NCBI GenBank assembly: GCA_008360975.2
Contig: CM039182.1
Location: forward strand, 24,276,324 to 24,340,323
Source of the DNA: Lichenostomus cassidix
Lineage: Eukaryota > Chordata > Aves > Passeriformes > Meliphagidae
Length of the DNA stretch: 64,000 nt
Direction of reading: 5' to 3'
In this document: piece after piece, positions 23,901-37,800 of the stretch
How the letters are laid out: each line of letters begins with the position of its first letter
How positions within the stretch are numbered: the first letter of the stretch is position 1
Notes under the pieces: generated by a model
What the model saw: only the letters and a program-made list of their open reading frames with translations
Databases searched by the model: none
Told to the model about the DNA's origin: nothing
Program-made: the position numbers and the translations under genes

Positions 23901-26900
23901 ATGGCTACCTTTGTGATCATAGCATACAAAACCTCTGCCTTTCTTCTTCCCAGTGTTCTCTACTCACAGAGATTTGTGTGCCTTTCACTGGCATTACTTC
24001 ACATTTATATCCCACAGCATTACGTGTATGAAGCAGTTTTGTCCTTAATCTAGTCAAAGTACATGCTGGTTTTTATAGCAGGGTTTATTATGTGAGATCA
24101 GTTGTAAAGAAAGGACATTCACGAATAGAATGACATTAAAGCCACTTCTTAATTCTTTGCAATAAATGCAGTCAATACCTCTTCAGAGAGCTTGCATAAT
24201 ACCAATACTTAATGATTTATTTTCCTCCTTTGAGCCTTCTGAACACTTTGAATGATAGTGACAGTGGAAGTCGTTGACCTAGAATCAATTTTTGCACTTT
24301 TTCCACCAGAAAAAATATATCTAGACTGTCTGTAGCTGACAAAATAAAGAATCTGTGAAAATGAAGACATGGCTTTTACCTTTTGAACTGTTCTAGGTGA
24401 GGCTGAGAGGAGGGGAAAGAAGAACAAACATAAGCAGCTACAATTATTTTATCCATTGTTTGCAGTATTGGATTATCCAGCAGAGTCATCATACCATGAT
24501 GGAAATCATTGGTTCAACCAATTTGACTTCTCCCATGATAATAAATTAAATTATTCTTTCTTACAATGTTTTCTAGAAAGATAATCAGTACCCACCAGAT
24601 GTACTCTGGTAGCCTGTGAGGCAAAGGAAAGAGATCGAATTCTTTCATAATCCCAGCTGGCAATCAGCTTCTGTTTTTCAGGATGAGAATTAGTGTCCTC
24701 GTGACTCTAATCAGGCAAATACAACTATGAATGCTATTTCAATTGATGTAAATATCAAGTCTTCTTTATCATTTTGTGTAACTATTTAGTTTACTAATAT
24801 CTCACATTAGTGGATTTCAGAATTTGATTATATATATGAGGGATTTGAAATGTGTGTTGTTTCCAATGTTGTTGAGCATTGCCCCTGCTGTAAGATTAAT
24901 GGATCAGAGGGCAGTGCCACACTAATACTACTAATTGTTGTGTGCTTCTTTTGACCCCATTTAGGATGTAATCCATCAGCTTGAAGTTTGCGAGTGGTGC
25001 CTGCAGTCATAAAAGATAGGATAAGGAGATAGCATGACAGTGGGAATCCTATCTGTCATGCAGTTTCTCCTGTGTTTTTTTGCTTGCAGTCTCCCCCTGG
25101 ACTGTGGTGCTGAGTATCAGACCTGAAGTTCATAGAAGCTGCTTGGGATATGTTGAGCCTTTGTGATCCCACTTTCCTCCTCTGTTCATCATAATGGAAG
25201 GGTGCTGGGAGACCCCATGGTCTCTGCCAGAGAAAGCTCACTTGAAGAGTTGTATGCCTCCAGAGAATTTTATTTTCTTTTCTTGAACATACCCACAAGA
25301 CAAAAAATCAAGTTCTTTCATAGAGAGAAGACCTTCCTTTTATCATACTTACTGGATACAAAGATTTGTGCACTGGGAAAGGCAGGGTCCCAGGAAAGGA
25401 GGATGTGGTTCTGGGAAGACTTACTTACTGCATTGATAAATAGAAAAGGTCTTGCATGAGAGAATCATCAGAAAATCCCAGTCCTTCATATGCTGCTTCT
25501 ATGCTTTTAGCGTTATTACTTTCCTCTGAAAGGTTTCTTTTAAGGAAGTTAACCAAATCCAGTGTTCTGCTGGAGAGGCAAATTTTAAATTCTGTGTCCT
25601 CCTTCCGTATCCTGTTGTATGAATGTGACTAAACATTTTCTCAGCTTTCCAAACTGTTGCTAGGCACTGAGCGGATGCTCTCATGGGGCTTTCTGAGTCA
25701 GTTCTTGATTTTTTTTTAGGAAACCACACAGAACCTGTCCAACCTGTTTGGTTTATCATGACTTACCACTGTGAAAGTTATTAACTGTATTAATTCTAAC
25801 CTGCCAATGAGTTTACCTGCTTTTGTTTGTTTGAATTCTGCTGAAATGCATCAAAGTCTTTCCAACTTAAATAATTGGTTGGCCAATTTTGCTGTGTCTA
25901 ATTAATCTTCTAGATCATTAAAGAGTATATTCTAACAATAATATACTATGTTACTATCCAACCCTCTGGCCTTTCACTACTAACTATTCTCTGTTCTAAT
26001 AAAAAGTAATTTATTGCCATTTTTTGTTTTTTCTTATCTGGACAGTTCTAATTCAAAGCAGGGTTCTGTCTCAACTCCCAATTAGTTAACATAATTTTTT
26101 TATCTCTTACTAAACTGAAAATGCAATCTTTAAGACAACTTTTTACTTTTATGTAGCTCTTATACAAGGAGCAATTAAAGGGTGAAAAGTAAAAATAATT
26201 GATTGTTCATTAACATCAACTTGAAATGTTGTTTATTCCTTCCTCAGCTAATTCCTCACCCCATCTTGAGCTGAATTTTTTCTGAAAAATACACTGTTTC
26301 TGAAAATAGTATTTGTATGCCTGCTGTGAGTTTTGTTTGCCACCACAGCATCTGGAAAGGTAATTTATACAGTCATGTCTTTGCAAGAACTAAGACAGTG
26401 TAGGGGACAGCTGAGGTCCACCTCAGGATCTAACCAGCACTAGTATGCCCCGATGGGAATGCTGTTTGTTGACAGTAGCACTGAACAGCATGGCTTTGTT
26501 GTGACTCCTTTGTCTAGGTAATAATCTTCTCTTCTTGTGTGCATGCCTGTGCAGGTTTTCTTTTGCTCCTTCTAACTTTGCCTGCCTGTGCTCTTATCCT
26601 ATGAAACAGCTGTGTCCTTCAAAACTTGCCAGCAGTCTCTGTAGTGCAGATCCACACTGGTAGAGGTAGACTGCTAATTACTGGGTAATGAGACAGGACC
26701 CAAACCAAAAGATACCACACTCCATGTCTGATTCAGAGAGCTGGGTTATGTTATCTGTTTTCTGGCTGGGGGTTGTGGATTTGTTCTTCCTTTCCTTGTC
26801 TGTTTCTTTTTCTTTGAATGCAAGTGCTGGAGCTGAGGAGATAAAAAGAGGAGGAAAGAAAAGCCCTTTGCTTGGCAGTGCTGATTGCTGAGCTGGGACT

Positions 26901-28883
26901 TCATGCTGGGCTGCTTCAGAAGCCACGTGTGCTTGGTGCACTTGCTGCTTCTTTGATAAACCTGAACTGTGGATCCCGCAGAAACTAAATGTGTGATGCT
27001 GTGTGCCAAAATAGTGTGAATTTCTCCTGTTTAATCCACTGTGGTGGATTAAAGATTCCATGATACAAGCTCTTTTCTTTCTGGTATCTGCAAAGAACTC
27101 CTACCAGCGCTGGTAATTGTTCTGTAAGACTACCAGGAGTCGTGTGCTGAACGTGAAAAATTACTCAAGAGTACACTGACCCCTTAGCATGGGTGAGATA
27201 AGACTGCATTCATCACTGCTTAGCTGTTTATATTCCTTGGCTGTGCCTGCTGTAGTAGACAAGCTGTACCTTGGACTGTTCTTCGTGCTGAGGCCAGCTG
27301 GCACCAGAGTGCTCAGTGCTCCTACCCTTAGAGAGTTGAACCTTTCTGGGCAGGATTGCCATATCTAAACTGTTCATTGGGAACATCCAAGCTGACTCCT
27401 AGCCTTTGCTAACTCCTGGAGTGTGTCTCAGCATTCTTTAGTAAAATATTAGTTAACTTGGGTCAAACTGTTTCAAAGACTGTTCCAGTGATGTAATACG
27501 ATTTTAATATGATCAGTTACTAGTACTTGGAAGGATTCCCTGGCACTGTGTAATTTACTGGCATAAACATAGCCCCTGTGTCCTGAGTTCTTGCTAACTT
27601 GAATTTTATGACAAGTTTTTTCTCAAAATATCTGTACATTGGATGGGAAAATATATGTTTGACTGTGAAATATATAAAGAAATCTTCATTTAAATATTTT
27701 GTCTGAAATACAAACTATTTTTCTAGGTATTGGAGCATGGCTTTTAAAATTAAGTGTAACAGGAATGAGTAAGATTCAGTGGGACTGGGTTTCATTAGAA
27801 GCAGCTTTTCTTATATTTTCCCAGAAAAAGGAACATCTTGGCAGGTTTTGAATCAATTCATCCTCAAGTTGGTTGGATCTAACATAAACTCCTAACCCTG
27901 TAACTGAAATACTGTAATATATGTTTATTTAGCTAATTTTTTTACTCCTTCATCCAAGATACAATTTTGTGGAAGCTCCCACACAGTTTTGATGCACCTT
28001 GATTAATGGGATGCAGCATTGCAACAGCTGGGCACAAATACCTTCTGTTTGTCCTTGCAGGATAACTCACCAAACTACGTGGATGGTGCTGTAGGAGCAT
28101 TTAGCTGGACTGTGCTGTAAGGATGGTTTATCTTGCCTAGAGTCTGGATCATATAATCATCCAGATTAAGGACATGTCTGAGCTCAGAAGCTTACTTGTG
28201 ATCCGTTTGTATTTTCTTTCTGGATTTCTTCCTTATGGATGTCAGTGAGGGCATGGGGGAAGGAAGACAGATCTCACCTCAAAATGCAATCAATTTTTTT
28301 TAGAAACATGACCTGCTAGCACTTGTACTTTCTGAGCAGGGGTGACTGCATTCAGGTATGTTGAAGCATAGATTTATGAATGTATTTCTTTGAATTGGCC
28401 ATTCCCATAAGAATTGTGTGGTGCAATAGCAAATGCTGACTAAATTATCACCCTGTATTCAAGGAAACCTTTTGAGCAAGCATTGTATTGGTATACTGTC
28501 AGGCTGTCTGGAAAGAGATGGAATTGATTCGTAATGTGCACTCTCAGAAGAACAGAGCAATGTAAGGACCAGATTCTGGAGAGGTGCCAAAACATTGAAT
28601 CCCTTGGCTAATTTTGAAGTACTCTTGAGTCAAGCGAATGTGTCAGTGAGGCCCTAGACTAGAATTGATTTCTGTGGGAATAATTAATCTAAGTGCATTA
28701 ATATTATTGTGTGGGTTTTTTACATGACTTCCTAATCGTCTGACTCAGTATCCATTTAGTGTTGACAGTAGCACAGTTTATAAGGGGCTTGTATCTGAGA
28801 TGCTCTGGAGAGTCTGCTGAGGCTTTTCTAATGCTTAATCTGGGACTTTGCTGCTCATCCACCAGCACCATTGCTACCATTGT

Positions 28884-29441
28884 TTGCCCAGAAGGCCAAC
28901 CACATCAAAAGAGGAATGGCCATCAGGGTGAGGGAGGTGATTCTGCCCCTCCTCTCTGCCCTTGTGAGACCCCACCTGCAGTGCTGCATCCAGCTCTGGG
29001 GTCCTCAGCACAAAAAAGACACAGACCCGTTGCTGTGGGTCCAGAGGAGGCCATGAAGATGATCAGATGGCTGGAGCAGCTCTCCTGGAGACAGCTTGGG
29101 AGTGCTGGAATTGTTCAGCCTGGAGAAGCCAAGACTCCAAGGAGCCTTTATAGTACCTTCCAGTACTGAAATGGTGCTTTATAAAAACGAGGTAGAGTGA
29201 TTTTTACAGAGACAAATAGTGATAGGACAAGGGGGAATGGTTTTAAACTAAAAGAGGAGAGATTTGGATTAGATGTTAAGAAGTTCTTTACTCACAGGGC
29301 AGTGAGGCACTGGAACAGGTTTCTCAGAAAATTTGTGAATGCCTCATCCCTGGAGCTGTACTAGGCCAGGTTGAATTGGGCCCTGAGCAACCTGATTTAA
29401 TGGGAGGTGGCCCTGCTCATGGCATGGTCCTTCCAACCCAA
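28884..29441 (+). mobile_element. CR1 LINE, 5'-truncated (plus strand)
   Basis: The segment follows the CR1 3' region from the coding end onward. The translated piece RPHLQCCIQLWGPQHKKD is the conserved CR1 reverse-transcriptase C-terminal motif. It is followed by the 3' UTR wording CAGTGAGGCACTGGAACAGG and a 3' end near CATGGTCCTTCCAACCCAAA. The reading frames are broken. It is a separate copy from the one at 15921, with different breakpoints. Confidence 0.87.
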
Positions 29442-29919
29442 AGTGTAAGTTGGAGTCCTGCTTTCTGTCTTTAGACTCAGGGTACTTTACTTCATCCTGG
29501 GTCTGGGGAAAAGGATGGAGACCGCAGAACTACTGCATAACAGTTCATCTTACTGGCAACTCTGTCTCCTGGGTACTTGGAGGCTTTTCCCCCGAGTCTT
29601 CTTATCTGGCTTTACATAGCTACCATCCTGCACTAGATATCCCACAGGTTGCCCTCTTAGATGTTTCTTACATGACCTTAAATAACTCAGTCATTGCCCC
29701 TTTCATTCACTGATGGTGGTCACTTCATTATACTGCTTTGGGTGCTGATCTCCAAGCAGAGTTCTTCACTTGTTTGTTGCTTTTGGGTCACTTACCACTT
29801 ATCTCCAGGCAAATTTCCTTTATGTCCCTCTACCAGTCCTCTTGGTTCCAGCTCGTAGCTATAAAGGTTGGTATGCACATGCTTGTCTCTGGTACAAGGG
29901 CGGGCTGGGTGGATTTACT

Positions 29920-30350
29920 GACATAAGGCAGAAGGCAGTGTTAGCAAGTTTGCACGTGAGGTAGATGGGCTAACACAGGGCTGCAGTCATGGGATCTTCA
30001 ACAGCCTGCAGGATTGGGCTGACAGAAACCTTATGAAGCAAGGGCTGATGAGTCTTGCATCTGGAGCAGCATATCACTTTGCAGCACTGTGAGCTAGAGA
30101 GCAGATGTGCAGGCGACATCCTGGGAAGAGGTGGGAAGAAAATCTTCAGTCTAAAGAAAAGAGTGGGATGTCAGGCATCTTACTGCTCTCTCAACTACCT
30201 TCCAGAGGTAGAATGGGCAAACCCAGATTCTGATGAACAGAAGTTGCAGCAAGGGTAGTTCTGATCAAGGCCATGACAGAGTTGGCCATCTTTTGAAGTC
30301 AGGGGCATAGATTGGACCAGTTTCTTTCCAACTGAGATTATCCAGTGATA
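29920..30350 (+). mobile_element. Diverged CR1-like fragment (plus strand)
   Basis: Several blocks resemble CR1: AGCAAGTTTGCACGTGAG, GATTGGGCTGACAGAAACC and a 3' end near TTCCAACTGAGATTATCCAG. Between them the match is poor, with at least one internal deletion. It begins about 480 bases after the previous CR1 copy. It may be an older subfamily copy, or one interrupted by another insertion. Confidence 0.55.
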
Positions 30351-30689
30351 CAAAGAGTGTTAATGAGTTTCAGATCATTTCATATCAAAAAGTGTAATTG
30401 GAAGCTCATAGGTTGTGAATTCCCTATGTGCAGTTGATGACTTCTGTGTTTGAGTGAGGTTGATCTTGTTCACTAAAACCACACAAATTCCACCTTGTGG
30501 TGCCATGACTAAATAAAACTGCATTCTTAACAGGGTTCCCACCCCTTTTAGCAGTTTGGATTAATTATGTGGCTGTTAACCTAATGGAAGCAGCCAGAGT
30601 AGGTAATTGAAGACATCTTGAGATAAATGAGATAAATGGGAGCAGAAGCAGCTACAGACTTTAAAGCACAGAGGAAATCCATTTTTAAA

Positions 30690-30833
30690 ATCATAGAATG
30701 GTTTGGGTTAGAAGGGACCTTAAAGATCATCTAGTTCCAACCCCTCTGCTGTGGTCAGGGACACCTTCCACAAGAGCAGGTTACTCAAAACCCCATCCAC
30801 CCTGGCCTTTAACAGATCCAAGCATGAGGCATC
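30690..30833 (-). mobile_element. CR1 LINE 3' end (minus strand)
   Basis: The plus strand begins ATCATAGAATGGTTTGGGTT and continues through AGGGACCTTAAAGATCATCT, TTCCAACCCC and ACCCTGGCC. This is the reverse complement of the classic avian CR1 3' end. It is about 140 bp long, heavily 5'-truncated, and antisense to PPP1R9A. Confidence 0.93.
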
Positions 30834-33800
30834 TGATTGTCAAACTCCCCGAATGAATTTTATTGTACATTTTTATGGAAAAAACTGTATTTTAGGAAAG
30901 GTTAGAAGATTTTGAATCCTGTTACAGCAACCCCCCTTTCTTTCTTAGAATGTGTTTGCTGTATTCTTACTTGATTTTTGTTGAATTTAAGGAAATCATC
31001 CTAATGTATTTTTAACTGAGCACTTAATGCCTGAAGTATTTTCAGGAGAAGTCATTAACTCATGTCACTAAAAGTCTTGCTGCAGAACTTCAGTTTTGCA
31101 TCACAGATTTGGTGCCTTCACTATTTTGTTTAGTACCAAAGTTATTTTCAAAGTGGAAATTTTTAATTTAATCAGTTTTTATAATAATGTTTCTGGTTCC
31201 CATAGTTGATTAAAAAATCTTTAAGTTATTTCCAGAAGCACAGGTCTGTAGATCCTCATTTACTAAAAGCTGGAAATATGCAGAAAGCTATGTCAGGTGT
31301 GCTGTAAAATATGTAAATCATGGATTGCAGGAGATGTAGGAGTTGCTGCCAATTTCAGTGAAATGCTTTTCTTAACCACCACTACTGTAATTAATTTTCA
31401 GTTTCTCAAGATACGTCATTCTTTTAGATATTCTAAAATCCAAGACAGAGTCAAATATTAATTATATTTCTAGCTCTGTCCCTGTTCATTTTAACTACAA
31501 CCACCAAGAATATTTCACAGCTGGTAATTCAGCTAAATTGCTTGTGACTCTTGAGTATCAAGGGCAGTTCATGCCCTGCCTCTGTCCTCCTTCCTTCTTT
31601 TCTGCAGACTTCAGGAAAAATCAGTCATGACCTGAGATTTAGTACAGTGGTGGCTGTATCACAGACTTGCTGGGGTTTCTTTTGCATTTGCTGACTTTGA
31701 TAATTAAGGGAAATAATATTGTGGTGTGGTTTCAAGGCTGTAAGAGGCTCATTTGTCTCATACAAAAAACCATAACCAGCTTCTTAAATATCTTATTGCT
31801 GATAGAATCTATAGTTCTTTCTTATAATACTTCTTGCCCTTGAGACTAATTAATCAAGTCTGAAATGGATGTGCTTAATTTTGTTGAGCCAGAGTGATTT
31901 GAAATATATAATTATCCACTTTGTTGAAGAGTGCATATTATGGTTCAGTGACTAATTTTTTGGTCAGTGAATCACAGCCTTATGTCTCTTTCTTATATTA
32001 AAACACTTCAGATTATGATATTTTTTGTATTTAAAGGCATTCTTTGAATAAATATTTAATTCATGCTTAGAGTTTTAATAACTGCCCCTTCTTTATGATT
32101 TTCTAAGTAATTTTTCTTCACCTCTTGCTTTAAATTATAGCTTTATAATTCATGGTTTATCTCAGTTAAAAGTTAAGTATAATTATATGCAGCATGGTAT
32201 TCTTAAGGTCATGGAACATAACATGAGAAAAAGTTTGGTGTAGTCTGTAAAAGCTGTAATTGCTGGGAACATAGTATTCTACTGTACAAATTTACAATTC
32301 TTTATCTAGAACTGTCATGAATTGTAGGTTCAATGCTTCTAAATATTATTTTCAGGCATTTTGTATACGTCTCACTGTAAAGTAGTAAATTGTAGGAAGA
32401 TAGAACATTTCTTATATATTTCTATTTTGGAAAACATTTACTTCAAACTTCATCATTGCTTGAAGGCTTTTATTCATGCATCATCTAACAGCTTCAGGTA
32501 TCACTGAGCAACTTCATTTTGCCATGTGATTCAAGCCTTGAAAATCACATCACTTAAACTGTAAGTGTCTTTGCCACGAGAAGAAAAAATTCAGTTAATA
32601 AGGTTTCATATTTTTGCATCCTACCTAATTTTGTTTGTCTATATGAAGTTATTATTGCATTACAGTCTAATGTGTCAAAAACACTCCTAAATAATCAGGA
32701 ATTACTGGACTTCAGGTGCATTAGATTTTGTCTATTCTAAGTTTTCAATGTACAAAAGTGATCGTAGGAAGTATTTTGAGACTTGTGTTTTCCAAGGGAA
32801 GTGAATTACCAGGCAGAGGGCCAGAGGGAATACAATATTTGCATCACTTTGTGTGATTTCATAACTTTACACATTGAGGCTCTCCCTTGTGTTTGCAAAT
32901 GTGGTGCTCTCTCTACTATGTGTAAGTAATATACTTATGCATGATGTTGCTTAAAATGTTTGTTTAAAATAGAAGTTATTTTTTTTCATATTTACTTTTA
33001 ATTTGTTTTCACATTAGAGGAGACAAACACGTAGCAAATATGGGTTAAATCCTTTTTTACTTTATGTGGTAATTTCAAAAGTTCATTGTTTCTCCCAACT
33101 GGGTCTGAAAACATGACTGGTTTAGTCTTTGTAATACTTGGCTGTAAAATCAAGATTTAGAGGAAACAGCATCTGTCTATGAGTCAGTATGCAGAACAGA
33201 TGAAGTGTAGGGGCCATGAAGAAACATTCTTTTTCTTTCAGCCCAAGGTCTTTATCATTACTGAGAACTAATGTCATCTTTCGTGATAGTGCGATGTGAG
33301 TGCCAGACTGTGATCTGTTTTAATCAGGATTAAAATACTGATGTTATTGCCTTGATTTTGTTCTAGTTTCTGCTGTATTTGCTATTGATGCTTTTAAGCT
33401 AAGACACTTTCCTGCAAATTATATTCAGAGCACCTTGTGTCATTATTTCAAATGGAGTCACTCACCTTTCTTATCCTTTTGGAAGTAATTACTTGGATAT
33501 TTTGATGATGTTGAAATAACCTCCAAATTGCAGTCCTTTCTGTGGTGCCTGGCTTCATAGAATCTGAAAAATTACTTGGCATAGGAAATGGATCCAGGGT
33601 CATCCACTCCTGGGAAGCTGGCTTACATGTGGATGACAAATGCCAAGGGATTTCAACAGTGATAGGCAGTACTAATGAAAAGAATTTTCATATGTGGGAT
33701 ATAATGTACTTTTCTGCCTCTCATTCAAATAACAAATTGAACTCATCATTTGAGCCAAATGTTGTGGAAACAAATAATTTACTATATGCAGTATCTCAGT

Positions 33801-34763
33801 GTCACCTTATTGTGCTTTTCAGCTCTACATAATACTTCTTTCATCTGTAATTACCTAATTATCTTTCTAGCCTTCTAAGAAAATAATTCTTCAGCTTGAC
33901 ATGTTTAAATTGTGCTTTTGTTCAGTAGTTCACAGTGTGTTGGTACTATGTAATGGGTGTTTATGATTAGTTCTGTAGATAGCAACATACCTAATTATGG
34001 TTATGCCACTGTGCTGAAAAAAGGAAGCATTACAGTCCAAACCAATGCTGAGTTTAAGTTGCTGAAAGCAAGATTAAGAAGCATTCTTTTAAGTCTCAAC
34101 CAAGAAAGAGGCACTTCCCTTGTCTTTTGTTACGCCAAGGAAGTGTGCTCCCACAGTGTTCAGCAGTAGCCAACAGTGGAGAAAATGTTCCTTAGCAACA
34201 GAAGTTCATGAAATAAAAGGAAGATTTAAATGCAGCTTAAAATTAAGGAAATAGTGTCGGCCAGATTTTAAAATGTGGAAATAGATTCTGTTTTATAGAC
34301 TGGAGGAAGACAAATATGAAAGCTCAGAAATAGAAGATACTTTCTAAATTAGGGTGGAAAGGAGTTACTCTGATGCATGTTCCTTTCACCATAAGCTGCC
34401 CTAAGTGCACCTGTGCTGTTACTCTACGTCCATAACAGTCTGGTCTTCTGTAGCCTTCTGGAAAATACTTGGCTCTAAAGGGAATGGAGGTGATTATACT
34501 CTACTGAAACTTGGGGTGAAGGCTTTTAATGGTCACTTCTATTTTCCCCCCCCTGTCGTGTGACCAGACCTGCCGTGGTCTGATCACTCCTACTCCTGCA
34601 CACAGTGCCCTTGGGACAAATATCATTCACAGAACACATTTGAAACAATCACAACGACATATCTTTGGAGAAAAAGGCTCTGCCCTCTATAATAGAAATG
34701 GCTAAAACCCTAGAACTTCGGTGAACAGTAGGAGTAATATTTTTTCACTAATGTTTTGTATAG

Positions 34764-34899
34764 GTTTGTAATTGGACGAGAAAAACCGGGACAAGTGAGT
34801 GAGGTTGCGCAGCTGATTAGCCAAACTCTAGAACAAGAACGGCGCCAGAGAGAGCTGCTGGAGCAGCATTATGCACAGTATGATGCAGATGATGATGAG
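34764..34899 (+). CDS. PPP1R9A: Neurabin-1 exon: PDZ end and post-PDZ helix
   Basis: This 136-nt exon starts with one base of a split Arg codon and ends in phase 0 before donor GTAACA. It encodes [10 protein letters not shown], the last PDZ strand, followed by [20 protein letters not shown], a charged helix, and [15 protein letters not shown], an acidic tail. The sequence is almost identical to mammalian neurabin-1 as remembered. It leads into the acidic linker of the next exon. The reading frame continues open past the donor for 126 bases before a stop, but GTAACA and the homologous join to the 43266 exon define the end. Confidence 0.96.
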
Positions 34900-37800
34900 G
34901 TAACACACTGTCCAGCATTTCAATATTTGGTGTTTTTTAATGTTCTGTTTTCTATTCCTAATTCCTTCTTTTTACTTATCACTCAGACGTCAACTTCTGG
35001 ACCTTTCCATTACCTTTGCTGCTGATTTTTACAGACTTTGATGATGAATCTTATTTGAATAACAAATTCATAGAAAAACTTTTCATCATGGATTTACAGT
35101 ATTTGTTTTATTCCAGAAGAGCAAATATCAAGTTGGTCGATGCTTCTGTAATCATTGCTCTTCCTTGAAAGCCTACACCTTTCTGAAATAAGGGAATAAA
35201 GTTTGTTTGTATGGTAGTGCACTGAAACATTTAGGTTTTGTGAAAACTGGTAAAAGTTGCCTTCTAACTTTTAGAGGGGTTGATGAAGTTGGGTTTTTTC
35301 CTAGAAGAATTGATGTTCTTCTTGAGTCAGAATGTTTCCTGAAAATTCTGAGTAAGACCCCCTCCTTCCACACACTGTGATTTTGTTTCTCTGTAAACAG
35401 ATATTCCACAGAATAGAGAATTAGCCTACCTTGTCTGAAGTGTATGTTCATGTTTATAATTAGTGCCTGATGCCCCAATGCAAAGGTTTTGGAACTAAAA
35501 ACTCTGTGCAGTAAAATTTCCGTAATTTCTTTCCATTCTCATAAAATTCCTACTGTGCCTACATATCAAGATACTTGGTAAGATTACTTTGAGAGCTTTT
35601 TCAGAGACTACTACTGTCTGTGTTACTCCCTAAATTAGCTGCTGGGTTTTGCAAAAAACTGCTTAGAAACTGCTTCCATATAGCCCAAGCATACTGCCAT
35701 AATTTCACATCCCCTTGAGTAATATTATTTGAAATGCTAGACTCCATGTATTAGTGTGCTTTCATACTGGGCCAGATTTATTTTATTTGTGTAAGGGAAC
35801 AGTAGATAAGGGGAGATAGGGAATTCATTGTATGCATTTATTTCAGTTCAGTTTTTCTTTTTAGGAAAAAAATACTCTTGACATAAAATCAGGGTACACT
35901 CAGATTTGAAACACACTATTAAAATAGCAATATGTCAGAGCAATCAGAAGTTTCCCAACAGACTAAGTCTAGCCCCAGTAGAGCTTTCACTTATTTTAAT
36001 TTTCACTGATATCAGGAATAAAAATATTTTAATATGTTTTAGAATTAATCCTGTCACAGGGACATATGTAACTCATATAAATAAGAGCTGTACTAGTCCA
36101 TATACATGCATATGTATGTGTGCCTGTGTGAGACCACAAAGGATAGAAAAATCCATTTCCTCTCTGTTTCCTTCTCAAACTATAGAAACATGTAAGTCTT
36201 CTAACTTCTGTTTAGTCTAGAATTAAATTCAAGAGAAGGTTCTTGAAGGAACTCTATTACAATCTCTTCAAAACCAAAATGAAGACAACTGGTTTTTGGG
36301 AAAACAGACTTCTCACAACTCATCACAGCCTGCTGTAGGTGTCAGGGTTCAAAGACTTTCAGTACCATCTTACAGTGAACATAGTCTGATAGCTTTCATA
36401 TAGGCAAGTGAGCTGTATCCTAAATGCCTGATGGTCAAATCTTTCTCACTGTGTACTTGCACATAGAAGGATGAGTGGCTGAAGGCAGACCTGTGTGAGT
36501 GATTGATGCATTACACCTTTTATCTGTGGGACGCATCCACCTGCAAAAAATCTCAAATGTTTGTGTTTCTTACCTTCATGCACCACACAGGTGGTACTCA
36601 GGATCTGGCAATAAAGAAAATGTTGTTAAACCCATATTGATCAACACTGCTTCTGGTAGTACTTCAGCCTTCAGTAGGGATTGTTGCTGCGAAGGTGCTG
36701 ATGGTGACACTGTCATGCTGATGACCATGCTAGAGTTTCTCAGTACAATACTGAGAGAGGACAGGGATGAGTACGGATGAGTAGGTATCAGATACTTTTT
36801 GTGATGTGTCTTGTCCTTGCAATTTGGTGGTTATGAACTCTTCAGTCCTGTTCACTGCATAAATTTTTCACAAAAAATACCAAACTCACAAAGTGTTTTC
36901 TGTTGGTAGTACCTTTGGATCATAGAGACAAAATAAAATTGGGCAAGTTTTTTCCCATATTTTTCCCAAAATAAGAGAGTTAAAGGTATCTTTTCTTATT
37001 CTAGCATTACACTAAGGATGGTGGCCATCTCTGTGACCATGACAGGTGATTTTTGGCCCTTAGCATTTGCAGGAGGAGACTTTTGTGTTGCATATGAGGA
37101 AAGGAGGAAGAAAGGAAAAGACATCTACCAGGGGAGATCCAGATGGTCTCATCAATTATCTCTTTTGGAAGGAGAAGGAATTAATTAGGTCTGAGAACAA
37201 ATGCAGTACTTCAGTTCTTGAAAACTACTAATGGAACTACTTGAAAACTACTAATGATCCCTACATTGGGTTCACTGAAGGTTATACCCATTTCCTAGTT
37301 GATGCTGTAGATATAATTGGGGCATGGGTGGTAAACATTTTCAGAATAAATGCTGGGGTTTAGTTACTAAGGTATGCAATCTAGCATGTTCCCCTTTCTT
37401 AACTAAGAGACTTATCAGAAACAGATTTTATTGGATACCTGCAGTAATCCTGAATATTACTATATTTTGGTCACCTGACTGTGCCATCCAAGTTTCCTCA
37501 CATAACTTGCACCATTCCCAGACAACTGACACACCATGTAAACTGTGATCTAATGCACATTAGCCACAGTTCAAAGACATTTTTGGTCACTACAAGCACT
37601 TCTGCTCCATTTACTGTCAAATATGAGCATTACTACTTTGAGCTTACCTTGCACGGTGTGGACAAGTGTGGCTGGGTTTATGTTGCTATATGCCAGACAC
37701 CACTGCTAGCCCAGCATTCTTTGGCTCTGGTAAGCAGGGCACTTTTTGGGCAAGAAAATCTCAATTTACACCGTCTGAATGAGTATATACAAGTGTACAA

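Larger units (their letters stand above)
20949..34763 (+). other. PPP1R9A: Intron, 13,815 bp
   Basis: This is the longest complete intron here, bounded by GTGAGT and TTTTGTATAG. It contains CR1 pieces at 28884-29441 (plus), 29920-30350 (plus) and 30690-30833 (minus). Two locally more GC-rich stretches, about 21260-21420 and 23440-23800, carry no recognisable gene. Acceptor-donor abutments occur at 26517/26518 and 27726/27727. Everything else appears to be ordinary AT-rich intron. Confidence 0.9.

Noticed and set aside
28759..29169. Open frames of 61 and 136 codons
   Set aside because: The segment is a CR1 3' region; the RPHLQCC motif identifies the source.
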